The translations under genes and the position numbers were made by a program. A DNA stretch of 56,012 bases from Metabacillus bambusae (GTDB lineage: Bacteria > Bacillota > Bacilli > Bacillales > Bacillaceae). The stretch covers positions 1 to 56,012 of the forward strand of contig NZ_JAGDEL010000033.1 of the NCBI RefSeq assembly GCF_017497975.1, in the 5' to 3' direction. This document shows, in pieces, positions 16,846 through 25,007 of this stretch (the stretch's first letter is position 1; each line of letters opens with the position of its first letter). The notes beneath the pieces were generated by a model, which worked only from the letters and a program-made list of their open reading frames with translations, made no database searches and was not told where the DNA came from.

Positions 16846-16875
16846 GTGAATGATAAAAATTCACATCCGGATTCA
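16846..16875 (-). promoter_or_regulatory. Candidate sigma-G promoter for the germination permease
   Basis: On the minus strand TGAATC (16870-16875) is followed after 17 bases by CATTCAC (16846-16852). This is close to the forespore sigma-G pattern TGAATA - 17/18 - CATACTA. It ends about 22 bases before the ATG, leaving room for a short leader with its ribosome site. Germination receptor genes are normally under sigma-G, so the context fits. Confidence 0.5.
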
Positions 16876-17265
16876 TTTTTTAGGAAACTGTAAATTATTG
16901 TAATGTGAATAGATTCGACATCCAGTAAACTGTTAAGCTCTGACAGCATAAGGTGAGCATATGATTATTGTGGGTTTCTTCTCAAGCTGAATGTCCTATG
17001 ACTAAGAAGGGCTAGGAGCTGCTGCTAGATAAGACGAAGTACTTTCTTTACGAGCCTAAACGTACGCTTGCGCTTTTGTTTTAGTATTTACATTAATGGA
17101 AAGGATATACAGTTATTTATAACTCATCATAATGTGTAGTGAAATTCCATCATTTTTACTTAATAAAAAACAGTGCAAATTCATATGCGATTTGCACTGT
17201 TTTTTATCGTTTTATATATGGCTGAAGAGAGCCAAATTTTATAAGAAGGGAGAGTTTTTCCTTAA
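16876..17265. other. Intergenic region with degenerate dispersed repeat and terminator
   Basis: No ORF here is supportable. About 16978-17082 resembles a decayed copy of the dispersed repeat seen at 25194-25298 and 41366-41503: it contains GGGCTAGGAGCTGCTGC and ends in ACGCTTGCGCTTTTGTT. A strong hairpin at 17166-17205 is listed separately. Confidence 0.45.
17166..17205. terminator. Terminator after HAD hydrolase
   Basis: AAAAACAGTGCAAAT (17166-17180) pairs perfectly with ATTTGCACTGTTTTT (17190-17204) around a 9-base loop. A and T tracts flank the stem, so it can act in both directions. On the minus strand it lies about 60 bases after the HAD gene stop. Confidence 0.8.
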
Positions 17266-18057
17266 TTAGTTAACAAGGCCAAGCGATTTCAACCCATTAT
17301 AAATACCAGAATCTGTTACTTTTGTTGTTTTGTGCTTTGCATATTGAAAGAGATCAGGGTGTCCATTTCCCATCGCAAAGCCCTCACCTACAAAGCTAAG
17401 CATTTCTTTATCATTCATTCCATCGCCAAATGCAATGGATGATTCTCTAGGAATCTGGAAGAGTTCAAGTATGTGCTGAATGGCAATACCTTTGTTGACA
17501 GTATCCCTGATCACGTCAAAACAATGACGTAATCCATCAACATTTACTTGTGATAAATGAATATTGTGATCGTTTTTTTCATAAAGAGCAGGTTCGTTTT
17601 CACTTAAATTAATTAAAGTAATACCGAGTATTTGATTAATTACATCTAATGAATAATGGTCATTTTTATGTAAATGAAATGCGTCAATAAACTCTTGTAC
17701 AACAGTGCTTTCTAGATCTGAAAAGATATTTTTATCATGAGTGTACAAAACAAGCTCATGTCCGTTGTTTTTTGCAATGTCCACAAAGCTTTTAACCGAA
17801 TTAGCGCTCATTGGTGACTTGAAAATATCCTTTCCTTGATGAATAGCATATGCACCATTATAGCCAATGAAGGATTGAATGTTTAGCTCTTCTGCAATAT
17901 GATCAATTTCATGCAAGGGTCTACCAGTCGCGAGAAAAACCTCGATCCCTTTTTGCGTTACCTCAGCTACAGCTTGCTTCGTTGAATCTTCGATTGTATC
18001 ATCAGGTTTTAAAATGGTTCCATCAATGTCTAGAAATAAAATTTTATAGTTAGTCAT
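17266..18057 (-). CDS. Cof-type HAD-superfamily phosphatase
   Basis: The 263-residue product is a HAD hydrolase of the Cof/YwpJ type. It begins NYKILFLDIDGTIL, with the nucleophile and acid Asp in DIDGT. It has FLATGRPLHEI (motif II with Thr), a C2-type cap in the middle, and FGDGMNDKEML (motif IV) near residue 210. Such enzymes dephosphorylate sugar phosphates, nucleotides or flavin/pyridoxal phosphates. ATG at 18057 lies 6 bases after GGAG, better spaced than the adjacent ATG at 18060; a longer frame to 18114 has no ribosome site. It appears to be a single-gene transcript. The substrate is not predictable. Confidence 0.88.
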   Translation of the reverse strand: MTNYKILFLDIDGTILKPDDTIEDSTKQAVAEVTQKGIEVFLATGRPLHEIDHIAEELNIQSFIGYNGAYAIHQGKDIFKSPMSANSVKSFVDIAKNNGHELVLYTHDKNIFSDLESTVVQEFIDAFHLHKNDHYSLDVINQILGITLINLSENEPALYEKNDHNIHLSQVNVDGLRHCFDVIRDTVNKGIAIQHILELFQIPRESSIAFGDGMNDKEMLSFVGEGFAMGNGHPDLFQYAKHKTTKVTDSGIYNGLKSLGLVN

Positions 18058-18278
18058 CATCTTCTCCAGCTCTTTATTATTTGTATAAAGAAATTTTATC
18101 ATAGAAAATACCATTAGTGGAAGTTTCCAGACTTTTGGAATGTGTTTTTAGGGAATTAGAAGGGTCATTCCCTTGAGTTTTGTGTTGTTTCTAAAAAGAA
18201 TTTTATTAAAGCTAACCGTGCTTTTACAAAAATAAAAAAATTTTTATCAAATTTAGGTTTATTATGTTTCCTGGCGGG

Positions 18279-18284
18279 TATAAT
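18279..18284 (+). promoter_or_regulatory. -10 box of the cold-shock gene
   Basis: TATAAT at 18279-18284 is a perfect -10 hexamer. It would give a start near 18291 and a leader of about 48 bases. I see no good -35 hexamer at 16-18 bases upstream. The leader contains a small inverted repeat, ATCAAA / TTTGAT, that might contribute to temperature-dependent control. Confidence 0.45.
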
Positions 18285-18338
18285 AGTAATCGAAATTATC
18301 ATCAAACGTGTTTTGATTGATTTAGGAGGAAATTGTTA

Positions 18339-18539
18339 ATGGCACAAGGAAAAGTAAAATGGTTTAATTCAGAAAAAGGTTTTGGATTTATTGAAGTTGA
18401 AGGTGGAGAAGATGTATTTGTTCACTTTTCTTCAATTCAAGGAGAAGGTTACAAAAGCTTAGATGAAGGTCAGGAAGTTTCTTTTGATATTGAGCAAGGA
18501 AACAGAGGACCACAAGCTGCGAACGTTCAAAAAATATAA
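18339..18539 (+). CDS. Cold-shock protein, CspB family
   Basis: The 66-residue product is a single OB-fold cold-shock domain with both RNA-binding motifs: KGFGFIEV (RNP-1) and VFVHFSSI (RNP-2). Its length is exactly that of B. subtilis CspB/CspC/CspD. It binds single-stranded RNA and DNA and acts as an RNA chaperone in the cytoplasm. The ATG at 18339 is 8 bases after AGGAGGA; an in-frame TTG at 18333 is too close to that site. It is a single-gene transcript with its own promoter box and terminator. Confidence 0.95.
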   Translation: MAQGKVKWFNSEKGFGFIEVEGGEDVFVHFSSIQGEGYKSLDEGQEVSFDIEQGNRGPQAANVQKI

Positions 18540-18558
18540 AACCAAATGAACCATACAG

Positions 18559-18588
18559 ACAGGCCCTCATAAAAGGGCCTGTTTTTGT
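18559..18588 (+). terminator. Terminator after the cold-shock gene
   Basis: ACAGGCCCT (18559-18567) pairs with AGGGCCTGT (18574-18582), a 9 bp GC-rich stem with a 6-base loop, followed by TTTTTG. It lies 20 bases after the stop codon. Confidence 0.88.
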
Positions 18589-18933
18589 ATGTCCATTTTT
18601 AAAAGGGGAAAGACAAAAGGGCTGACTCAAGATATGAGCCAGCCCTCAGTGGAGAATCCATCTACAAAACAGGTATTGAAAAAGGTTTATTCACATTATA
18701 CCCCCATTAGTTTTGACTTATACAAATGGTTTATTTAATAATTTTGTATTGTAAATGTGGTTATATGTTCAATTTATACTTTAATAAATTGGTAAAGTGC
18801 GTTAAGTTTGGCAGCTGTTCCATTAATGGCAATTCGATTATAGTGTTTCCTAAAGAACATTATTTGCAAGTAATTATTTATAGCCCCTTAGAATAGGTTG
18901 TACTATGTAGAGTTATTGAATGGGGGCAAGAAA
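18589..18933. other. Intergenic region with an orphan minus-strand terminator
   Basis: No gene is supportable in this 345-base gap. A hairpin at about 18619-18646 (GGGCTGACTCA / TGAGCCAGCCC with one unpaired base) is followed by TTTTGT only on the minus strand, as if ending a leftward transcript. No leftward gene lies upstream of it before 19513. It may be left over from a lost gene, or it may end an unannotated RNA. Confidence 0.45.
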
Positions 18934-19344
18934 ATGAAGATAGTTGATCAATTAAAGGAATTTATCGTTAATCAAGATGTGATTCCAAAATCAATTAAAA
19001 TTCATCCAGATGCAATTTCTGAACTAGAAGCTGAAAAGTTTGTTTATATGATAAATAACAGTTCGGCAAACCCAGTGAAACGTTTTATGGGAATCGAGCT
19101 TATTCCAGCAGAAGATGTAGTGGGCTTCAACATTGTTGAAAAAGAGGATAAAAGCGAACGCTGGATTGTAAAAAAAGAAGTAAAAAAAATAAGAGAAAAA
19201 TATATCCATGATGATGGGGAATTATCTAAAGATATTAGCTTACTATTTGCTTACCTAGGGTACTTAGAACGAGAACTTGAGGATAAAACAAACTTTCTAA
19301 ACTATATAAGAGAGAAAGAAGCATTAAACACAGCGGATGAGTAA
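18934..19344 (+). CDS. Hypothetical cytoplasmic protein, 136 aa
   Basis: I recognise no family. The likely start is the ATG at 18934 (MKIVDQLKEFIVNQDVIP), with GGGGGCAAG about 5-9 bases upstream; a longer frame from 18898 has no ribosome site. The product is soluble, charged and has no signal or membrane segment. The middle (about 28-85) looks alpha/beta, with LEAEKFVYMINNSSANPVKR and EDVVGFNIVEKEDKSERW. The C-terminal third is helical and rich in Lys and Glu. It stands alone between the cold-shock gene and the leftward dehydrogenase. Confidence 0.6.
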   Translation: MKIVDQLKEFIVNQDVIPKSIKIHPDAISELEAEKFVYMINNSSANPVKRFMGIELIPAEDVVGFNIVEKEDKSERWIVKKEVKKIREKYIHDDGELSKDISLLFAYLGYLERELEDKTNFLNYIREKEALNTADE

Positions 19345-19461
19345 AGCTAGAGAATGGATAGAAAATTAAGCAAACAAGTCTTGTTACGTCCAGGGTTTGA
19401 TTTTATTTGTGAAATGGGTTTGACTGAAATACTAAGCTAAGTGTATATAACAGAGGAAAAA

Positions 19462-19498
19462 AACCCTTGAATCAAATAATAAACTGGATTCAAGGGTT
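19462..19498 (-). terminator. Terminator after the SDR remnant
   Basis: AACCCTTGAATC (19462-19473) and GATTCAAGGGTT (19487-19498) form a perfect 12 bp stem with a 13-base loop. On the minus strand TTTTTTT follows, so it ends the leftward dehydrogenase transcript. It may also stop the rightward hypothetical gene. Confidence 0.85.
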
Positions 19499-19512
19499 AA
19501 TTATTTGTACAT

Positions 19513-19755
19513 TTAGCCTTTAAAGCTTAAGAAACCATCATCTACTGGAATAACTTTTCCGTTTATTGCATCTGCGTTTGCAGAGAAAAGGAAGGTAACT
19601 ACATCAGCTACTTTTTCAGGTTGAATTAATTTCTTTCTCATATGTTGATTAGCCAATTTTTCAAGAAATTCTTTGTCGTCCCCAATAATTGGTGTTTCAA
19701 TAAAACCTGGTGCAATACCAACAACTCTTATTCCATACCTTTTCTTAAAGTAACA
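19513..19755 (-). pseudogene. C-terminal remnant of a second short-chain dehydrogenase
   Basis: The frame encodes only the last third of an SDR: KRYGIRVVGIAPGFIETPII, then EKLANQHMRKKLIQPEKVADVVTFLFS and NGKVIPVDDGFL. These match the region after the YxxxK catalytic site of a normal 250-residue enzyme. The nucleotide-binding Gly-rich segment and catalytic residues are absent. Its readable homology begins within about ten bases of the stop of the intact SDR at 19745. I infer a deletion that removed the front of a tandem second SDR gene. An ATG at 19794 inside the upstream gene could allow translation, but the product would not be an active SDR. Confidence 0.75.
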
Positions 19756-20533
19756 TTGAACCGCCATCAACGACAAATTCTTGTCCAACAACATGTTGAG
19801 ATAGATCAGAAACTAGATACATCATAACGTTTGTTATGTCTTGTGGCTCTGCATAACGACCATCAGGTGTTGTTTCTTCCATTCTTTTTCTAGCTGCTTC
19901 TGCTACTTCAGCATTTCCTTGACCATAGCCGCTTTCAATTGAACGCATCATCGCTGTATTTACAACACCTGGTAAAACAGCATTAACACGCACACCATGA
20001 GGAGCTGCTTCGACACCAGCCGTTTTTGTCATGCCAACTACAGCGTGTTTACTCGCACCATATGCAATAAGGCTAGGAGTTGCTTGTAGACCTGCAACAG
20101 AGGCTGTATTTACAATCGCGCCGCTCTTTTGTTCAATCATGTACGGCAGTACATATTTCATTCCTAAAAAGACACCACGTACATTGATTGCCATAACTTT
20201 GTCGAATATTTCGGTTGGGTAATCAACCAGCGGTGTGATTTTACCTTCCCAGCCAGCATTGTTTAAGAAAATATCAATTTTTCCATAAGTATCAATCGTT
20301 TCTTGAACATACCCTTTAATATCTTCTTCATTTGATACGTCAGCTTTAACGAATGTTGCTTCTCCACCTTTTTCTCTGATCTGGTTCACTGTTTCTTTAC
20401 CTAGTTCTTCAGAAAGGTCGACGACGATTACTTTGGCACCGTTTTCAGAAAGCATTAAAGACGCTGAACGACCGATACCGCCACCTCCACCAGTAACGAT
20501 GGCAATTTTATTAGAAAAATCAAACTTTTGCAT
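19745..20533 (-). CDS. Short-chain dehydrogenase/reductase (classical SDR)
   Basis: The 262-residue product is a complete classical SDR. It has the Gly-rich cofactor motif TGGGGGIG (about 15-22), an acidic residue after the second strand (VVVDLSEE), which favours NAD(H), the NNAG motif, Ser in NTASVAG, the catalytic YGASK, and the C-terminal VVDGGS. It oxidises or reduces an alcohol/ketone; the substrate is unknown. The ATG at 20533 follows a GGGGGA site. It is preceded by a GntR-type palindrome and the GntR gene on the same strand, which suggests substrate-induced control. A truncated second SDR follows directly. Confidence 0.9.
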   Translation of the reverse strand: MQKFDFSNKIAIVTGGGGGIGRSASLMLSENGAKVIVVDLSEELGKETVNQIREKGGEATFVKADVSNEEDIKGYVQETIDTYGKIDIFLNNAGWEGKITPLVDYPTEIFDKVMAINVRGVFLGMKYVLPYMIEQKSGAIVNTASVAGLQATPSLIAYGASKHAVVGMTKTAGVEAAPHGVRVNAVLPGVVNTAMMRSIESGYGQGNAEVAEAARKRMEETTPDGRYAEPQDITNVMMYLVSDLSQHVVGQEFVVDGGSMLL

Positions 20534-20618
20534 AAAAACGTCCCCCTCATAATATAAAGATGTAAATTCAATAAGGATTACTCCAAGGTACGTTTAAATA
20601 ATATCATGTAAAATGTCG

Positions 20619-20630
20619 ATTGTCGACAAT
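20619..20630. promoter_or_regulatory. Candidate GntR-family operator
   Basis: ATTGTCGACAAT is a perfect 12-base palindrome. It fits the TTGT-nn-ACAA core bound by FadR/FCD-type GntR regulators. It lies about 85 bases before the SDR start and 20 bases after the stop of the GntR gene, so the adjacent regulator is the obvious candidate ligand. Confidence 0.65.
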
Positions 20631-20650
20631 TTGCACGAAGCACTAGAGGC

Positions 20651-21301
20651 TTATTTTACCCCTAGCTTTAATGTATTAAAAATCGCTGTTTTTGCTTCAT
20701 TAAATTGTGAATTGATTATCGCTTCACAAAAATAACTCAATTCTTTATGGAAGGACTCCATTGTTTTCTCGTTCCACTGTGATTGGGCAAAAACTCTGAG
20801 TATATGACCTGCTTCCTCATAAAATCTAAGTAATGCTTTATTTTCAGCGACAATGAAAAGATATCTAAATAGCTGTTCAGCTATTAATTGATAGTTAATT
20901 ACATTTTTCTGTTCACATTCATAGGTTGCTTTAACCAAGTAATCATGTAAATTCTTAATCTGTTCCTCTTGCCACTTTTGCTTGGAGAATTCAACTGCAG
21001 CTTGAATTAAGCCAATCATGGCGTCGTTGTATTCAACAATATCAAGATGAGTAAAAGATTTTACAACCGTTCCTCTGCGTGGTATCCTCTCAACAATTCC
21101 ATCCACTTGTAACAAATAAAGTGCCTCTCGAACAGGTGCACGGCTAGTATTCAATTCCTTAGAAATTTCATCTTCCAAAATCCTATCCCCAGCCTTTAAT
21201 TCACCTTCGATAATCTTCTTTAAAATTTGTTTTGCAATTTGTTGTGGTAAAGATTCACCGAATCCAAAACGATCAGTTGGATTGGAAAAGTTTTCTAACA
21301 T
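20651..21301 (-). CDS. GntR-family transcriptional regulator (FCD-like)
   Basis: The 216-residue product has an N-terminal winged helix (about 18-80) with the GntR signatures LKAGDRILEDEISKELNTSR, APVREALYLLQVDGIVE and PRRGTVV. A helical effector domain of FCD type fills the rest. The usual metal-binding His set of FCD domains is incomplete, with His kept in SFHKELS but not at the C-terminal end. ATG at 21301 is chosen because GGAGTG lies 8 bases upstream; an earlier ATG at 21316 overlaps that site. It probably represses the SDR through the palindrome at 20619-20630, with a small metabolite as inducer. Confidence 0.88.
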   Translation of the reverse strand: MLENFSNPTDRFGFGESLPQQIAKQILKKIIEGELKAGDRILEDEISKELNTSRAPVREALYLLQVDGIVERIPRRGTVVKSFTHLDIVEYNDAMIGLIQAAVEFSKQKWQEEQIKNLHDYLVKATYECEQKNVINYQLIAEQLFRYLFIVAENKALLRFYEEAGHILRVFAQSQWNEKTMESFHKELSYFCEAIINSQFNEAKTAIFNTLKLGVK

Positions 21302-21394
21302 AGTTAAGCACTCCATATACTAATAAATTGTCATAGTAATACTCAGTATACATTAATTTCTAGTAGATTTCCTATTAAGTATCCCTTCAGTTGC

Positions 21395-21434
21395 AATAAA
21401 AAGGTGGCATCACTTTATAAGTGAGCCACCTTTT
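21395..21434 (-). terminator. Terminator after the SpoIID-like gene
   Basis: AAAAGGTGGC with inner TCACTT pairs with AAGTGA and GCCACCTTTT around a short loop, giving a long stem with a single extra base. On the minus strand a TTTTTATTG tract follows. It ends the leftward SpoIID-like transcript about 40 bases past its stop. Confidence 0.75.
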
Positions 21435-21474
21435 CATCGCATACAAGTTAGTAGGTAGTACCTGTATATTAAAT

Positions 21475-23385
21475 TTATTTTACATATTTTACAGGAACGT
21501 AGCCATACGACTTTCCGTATTTAACTTTATGCCAAGAAGCACTTGTGGATACAATTGTTATAGTTTGTTTTTTCTTTAATGAACCGATGACCTTCCCTTT
21601 TGATGAGGCAGTAGCAAGGACATTTAATTTTGTTGCTGTTACTTGTCCAGTTTTTAGTCTCACAGCTTTAGCTGGAGCAGGTATTTTAACTGAAAAGGAT
21701 GGCAATGTTGATGAACGATTGTTGCTGCCATCTACTGCGATAATTCCTGCGTAATATATTCCATTAGGAAGTTTTGAAAAGTCATATTGCTTTTGAATAA
21801 TTCCTGCTTTTGTGGAAGTATCTTTAGTTAAATAGGTAAGAAGCTTACCTTGCGCATTTTTAATATAAACAGTTACCTTTGCTGTTTCATCAATTTTAAA
21901 TGTAAGGGATGCCTTCTTTTTCGAATTGTCCACAGAGATCTTCACTTGGCTAATGATAGGTGCTTTTTTGTCGGGTATTTGCTTTTTGACTGGAGTTTTT
22001 GGTTGTGGTGACTTGTTTACAGGTACTTGCACCACAGGTTTTTCTGTATTCACCGATTTTGGGGCTTCAGTAATCGGTACAATTTCAGTAATTTGTTCTC
22101 TTCCAGTATATTCTTTTACAAGGCTTGCACCTTCATAGTAAAAACTTAAAATCTCACGGTATGATTGTCCCGCATCTGCGCGGTTTTTTGCCCCCCATTG
22201 ACTTAGTCCAACACCATGTCCATCACCAAGCCCTGAGATTGTAATGCTTTCAGGTGTTTCATTCGTTTTTGAAATAAGATAACTTAGAATTACGCGATTT
22301 CCAATCATAGCTCGAATTCGAGAAGCAGTTGTGTTTTTGTATTCGACCTTTTGTAAAATAAGCTCGCCATTTTGATTAACAACATCTTTAACAAAAAATT
22401 CAATAGAAATATCACCTTTTGACATGCGTCCGCCTGATGTTGGTGTGTGTAAAGATACCGTTGGAACAGACACAATTTTAAGGTCTTTTCCAGCATAACC
22501 ATTTTGTTTTAACCAAGCTGTCATTGTTGTTGTTAGAGAGCTATCTGTTTCTTTTGTTTGGTTCCACCATAATGATGAGTTTTTTAAATCTAACGAGGAT
22601 GTATCGATCTGCTGCTTATTTATCGATAATGTCCAAGGTGTTTTAACATCAAAAGGATCTTCCTTTATTGGAAGATATGAAAGGGCTGTACTACCCCAGG
22701 CATTTGTATTAGATTCTGTTTTACCGCCGTTGCTTGCTGAAAATACAGTACTAATTAAACGCCCATTCAGTTTTAATACTTCACCAATTGTTTCATCGAC
22801 GGCAGCTGTACTGTTAGGATGCCATGCATAGCCACCATAAACTTGGTAGTTGATAGTGTCATCAATTACTTTAGAAAGATAACCTGCTGCATATGAACGA
22901 GCAGCAATCGCTTGAGCTTTAAGTGCTTCTTTATTCCAGCTTGCCATCATTTCAAAAGGGACAACACCTTTTAAATAATCCTCAAAATAGACGGTATTAA
23001 TCGGTCTAATATATTTAGAATTTTCAGCGATAAATTGAAATGTACCTAAATAAGGACGGTTATTAATCGAAAGGTAATTTGTATAGGCAACAGGTGAAAG
23101 CTCTAACTTATCAACTGTTGTTAATTTAGTAGAACCATCAAATAATGAAATTTTTCCATTTTCCACCTTTGCTATATATGTTATTCCGTCTAGTAAACGA
23201 ATATTTTGATTTGTAATAAGATATTCACCATGAATTTTTAAAGAAAGCTGTGTTTGATTTCCGATATAATTAACTAGCTTGACTTGAATTTTTGGTTCAG
23301 TAGCTATCATTGCAAATGTTTTAGTAAGAGGTAAACTCGAAATTAATAGAAATATAGCTATGAAAACAAAAAAATATTTTTTCAG
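21475..23385 (-). CDS. Secreted SpoIID/LytB-domain protein with SH3 domain; apparent CTG start
   Basis: An obvious start at the ATG at 23310 would cut off the signal peptide. Reading upstream in frame gives KKYFFVFIAIFLLISSLP and a TFA cleavage-like end, and the only start at the right distance from AAAGGGG is CTG at 23383-23385. The 636-residue product has a SpoIID domain (PFEMMASWNKEALKAQAIAA, then GLGDGHGVGLSQWGA, ending EILSFYYEGASLVK), a Pro/Lys-rich linker, a beta-rich region and a C-terminal bacterial SH3 domain. SpoIID-type proteins cleave denuded glycan strands of peptidoglycan; the SH3 domain would bind the wall. Alternatively an ATG at 23391 with a one-base shift in the A-run is the true start. 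Confidence 0.85.
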   Translation of the reverse strand: MKKYFFVFIAIFLLISSLPLTKTFAMIATEPKIQVKLVNYIGNQTQLSLKIHGEYLITNQNIRLLDGITYIAKVENGKISLFDGSTKLTTVDKLELSPVAYTNYLSINNRPYLGTFQFIAENSKYIRPINTVYFEDYLKGVVPFEMMASWNKEALKAQAIAARSYAAGYLSKVIDDTINYQVYGGYAWHPNSTAAVDETIGEVLKLNGRLISTVFSASNGGKTESNTNAWGSTALSYLPIKEDPFDVKTPWTLSINKQQIDTSSLDLKNSSLWWNQTKETDSSLTTTMTAWLKQNGYAGKDLKIVSVPTVSLHTPTSGGRMSKGDISIEFFVKDVVNQNGELILQKVEYKNTTASRIRAMIGNRVILSYLISKTNETPESITISGLGDGHGVGLSQWGAKNRADAGQSYREILSFYYEGASLVKEYTGREQITEIVPITEAPKSVNTEKPVVQVPVNKSPQPKTPVKKQIPDKKAPIISQVKISVDNSKKKASLTFKIDETAKVTVYIKNAQGKLLTYLTKDTSTKAGIIQKQYDFSKLPNGIYYAGIIAVDGSNNRSSTLPSFSVKIPAPAKAVRLKTGQVTATKLNVLATASSKGKVIGSLKKKQTITIVSTSASWHKVKYGKSYGYVPVKYVK

Positions 23386-23631
23386 GATGCATTCCCCTTT
23401 ATCGATAGAATCATAACTTCATATGGATGATACAGCACATGATAGGTTGTCATCAATAGGATAAAAAAGGGAAAAATAGAATGGTGATTTTATTAGAATG
23501 ATCAAGTCTTTCTTTATTGAAAATCTGTATGTTACTAGATTAAATGTTGATTTTATATTTAAAGATCAGTTTTTTAATTTTGTGTGAAAATTTAGGATAG
23601 TTTCTTAAAATTTTGGGATTATCTATCTTTC

Positions 23632-23669
23632 AGAAAGCGTTTACAATTAATTTGTACGAATGATACAAA
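23632..23669 (+). promoter_or_regulatory. cre-like site overlapping the promoter of the first sugar ABC locus
   Basis: AGAAAGCGTTTACA (23632-23645) matches the CcpA site TGWAANCGNTNWCA except at the first base. Its right half, TTTACA (23640-23645), is also a good -35 hexamer. After 18 bases an extended -10, TGATACAAA, ends at 23669. CcpA bound here would block RNA polymerase, so glucose repression is expected. The start codon is 24 bases further on. Confidence 0.7.
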
Positions 23670-23692
23670 CAGTTCATAGGGGGTAAGGAATT

Positions 23693-24997
23693 ATGAAAAG
23701 TCTCAAAATAAAAGCTTTAGTTATTCTCATGATCATGGTTTTATCCATCATGACAGCATGTTCTGGGAATAGTAATGAAAAGTCTTCGGGTAGTTCAAAG
23801 GAAAATGGGGAAAAGATTGAATTAACTTTTTGGAACATCTGGACTGAGCCATCACCTCAAAATGAAGCAAGTTTGAAACAAGTAGAAAAATTTATGGAGG
23901 AACATCCAAATATCGTCATTAAGCAACAAAACATACCACATGATCAGTTTAAGGTGAAAGTGAAAACACAAGCGGCTGGTCAACAGCTTCCAGACTTAAT
24001 TCAAGTATTCCCAGGTGCAGAATTAACACCATTAGTTGATGGTGAACTGATTCAACCGATCGATGATATTTTAAGCCATTGGGATGGTTTAATTAATGAA
24101 GGAATGTTAGGTGATTATAAGGTTGGGGATAAGCAATATGCTTTACCAGCTAACGTTACACCTACTAGCCTTGTCTATTACAACAAATCCATGCTAGCTG
24201 AACTAGGTTATGATGAGTTCCCAAAAACATATGAAGAATTAAAAACATTAATAACTAAAATACAGGATAAAGATATCATTCCGATTGCACTTGGAAATAA
24301 AGCACAGTGGGTATTACAGTCTAGTTATATCTCAACAATTGGTGATCGGATGACTGGCAGTGATTTCTTAACTTCTGTTTTAAATGGAGAAAAGAAATTT
24401 ACGGATGAAAGATTTGTTAAAGCAGTTGGAGTAATTAAAGAATTAGCAGATATGAAAGCGTTTAATGAAGATTTTAACTCCATAGACAATATTCAGCATC
24501 GAGACCTATTTGTATTAGATGAAGCAGCAATGATGATTGATGGAGCATGGTCACTTGGACCATTATTAGAAGCAATGGAAGATGATAAAAATCTTGGTAT
24601 TGCTCCATTCCCAGCCATTGAAGGTGGAGACGGAAATCCAGAGGCTGTTTCCGCAGTAACTGGTACAGGGATTTCTTTAAATAGCAAGCTTGAAGGTGAA
24701 AAATTAGAAGCTGCACAGGAATTTTTAAAAAGCTTTTATGATGAAGAGTATTATTCAGATTTAATGAAAGCTGATATTTTAGTTGCAGCTGACATTGAAG
24801 CCCCAGAGGGTGTAAGTGACGCATTAAAAGAGGTATCTGAAATCGTTAGTAAACAAACGTCACCTGTTTACGATGCAACTATACCGGTAGATGTAACAGA
24901 TGTGATCAATTCCGGACTTCAAGAAGTATCGATTGGAACTCTGACACCTGAAGAGCTAGCTGAAAAGCTCCAAGCAGCAGTGGATAAACAGAAATAA
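23693..24997 (+). CDS. Sugar ABC transporter substrate-binding lipoprotein
   Basis: The 434-residue product starts with a lipoprotein signal (ALVILMIMVLSIMTAC) and lipobox cysteine C23, followed by a Ser/Gly/Glu-rich linker. The body is a family-1 extracellular solute-binding fold (ELTFWNIWTEPSPQNEASLK; LPDLIQVFPGAEL; YALPANVTPTSLVYYNK; LDEAAMMIDGAWSL). It captures an oligosaccharide outside the membrane and delivers it to the two permeases downstream. AGGGGG lies before the ATG. It has its own cre-controlled promoter and a hairpin after it. The locus suggests a beta-mannoside-containing ligand, but the ligand itself cannot be read from sequence. Confidence 0.9.
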   Translation: MKSLKIKALVILMIMVLSIMTACSGNSNEKSSGSSKENGEKIELTFWNIWTEPSPQNEASLKQVEKFMEEHPNIVIKQQNIPHDQFKVKVKTQAAGQQLPDLIQVFPGAELTPLVDGELIQPIDDILSHWDGLINEGMLGDYKVGDKQYALPANVTPTSLVYYNKSMLAELGYDEFPKTYEELKTLITKIQDKDIIPIALGNKAQWVLQSSYISTIGDRMTGSDFLTSVLNGEKKFTDERFVKAVGVIKELADMKAFNEDFNSIDNIQHRDLFVLDEAAMMIDGAWSLGPLLEAMEDDKNLGIAPFPAIEGGDGNPEAVSAVTGTGISLNSKLEGEKLEAAQEFLKSFYDEEYYSDLMKADILVAADIEAPEGVSDALKEVSEIVSKQTSPVYDATIPVDVTDVINSGLQEVSIGTLTPEELAEKLQAAVDKQK

Positions 24998-25007
24998 AAA
25001 ACAAGAT

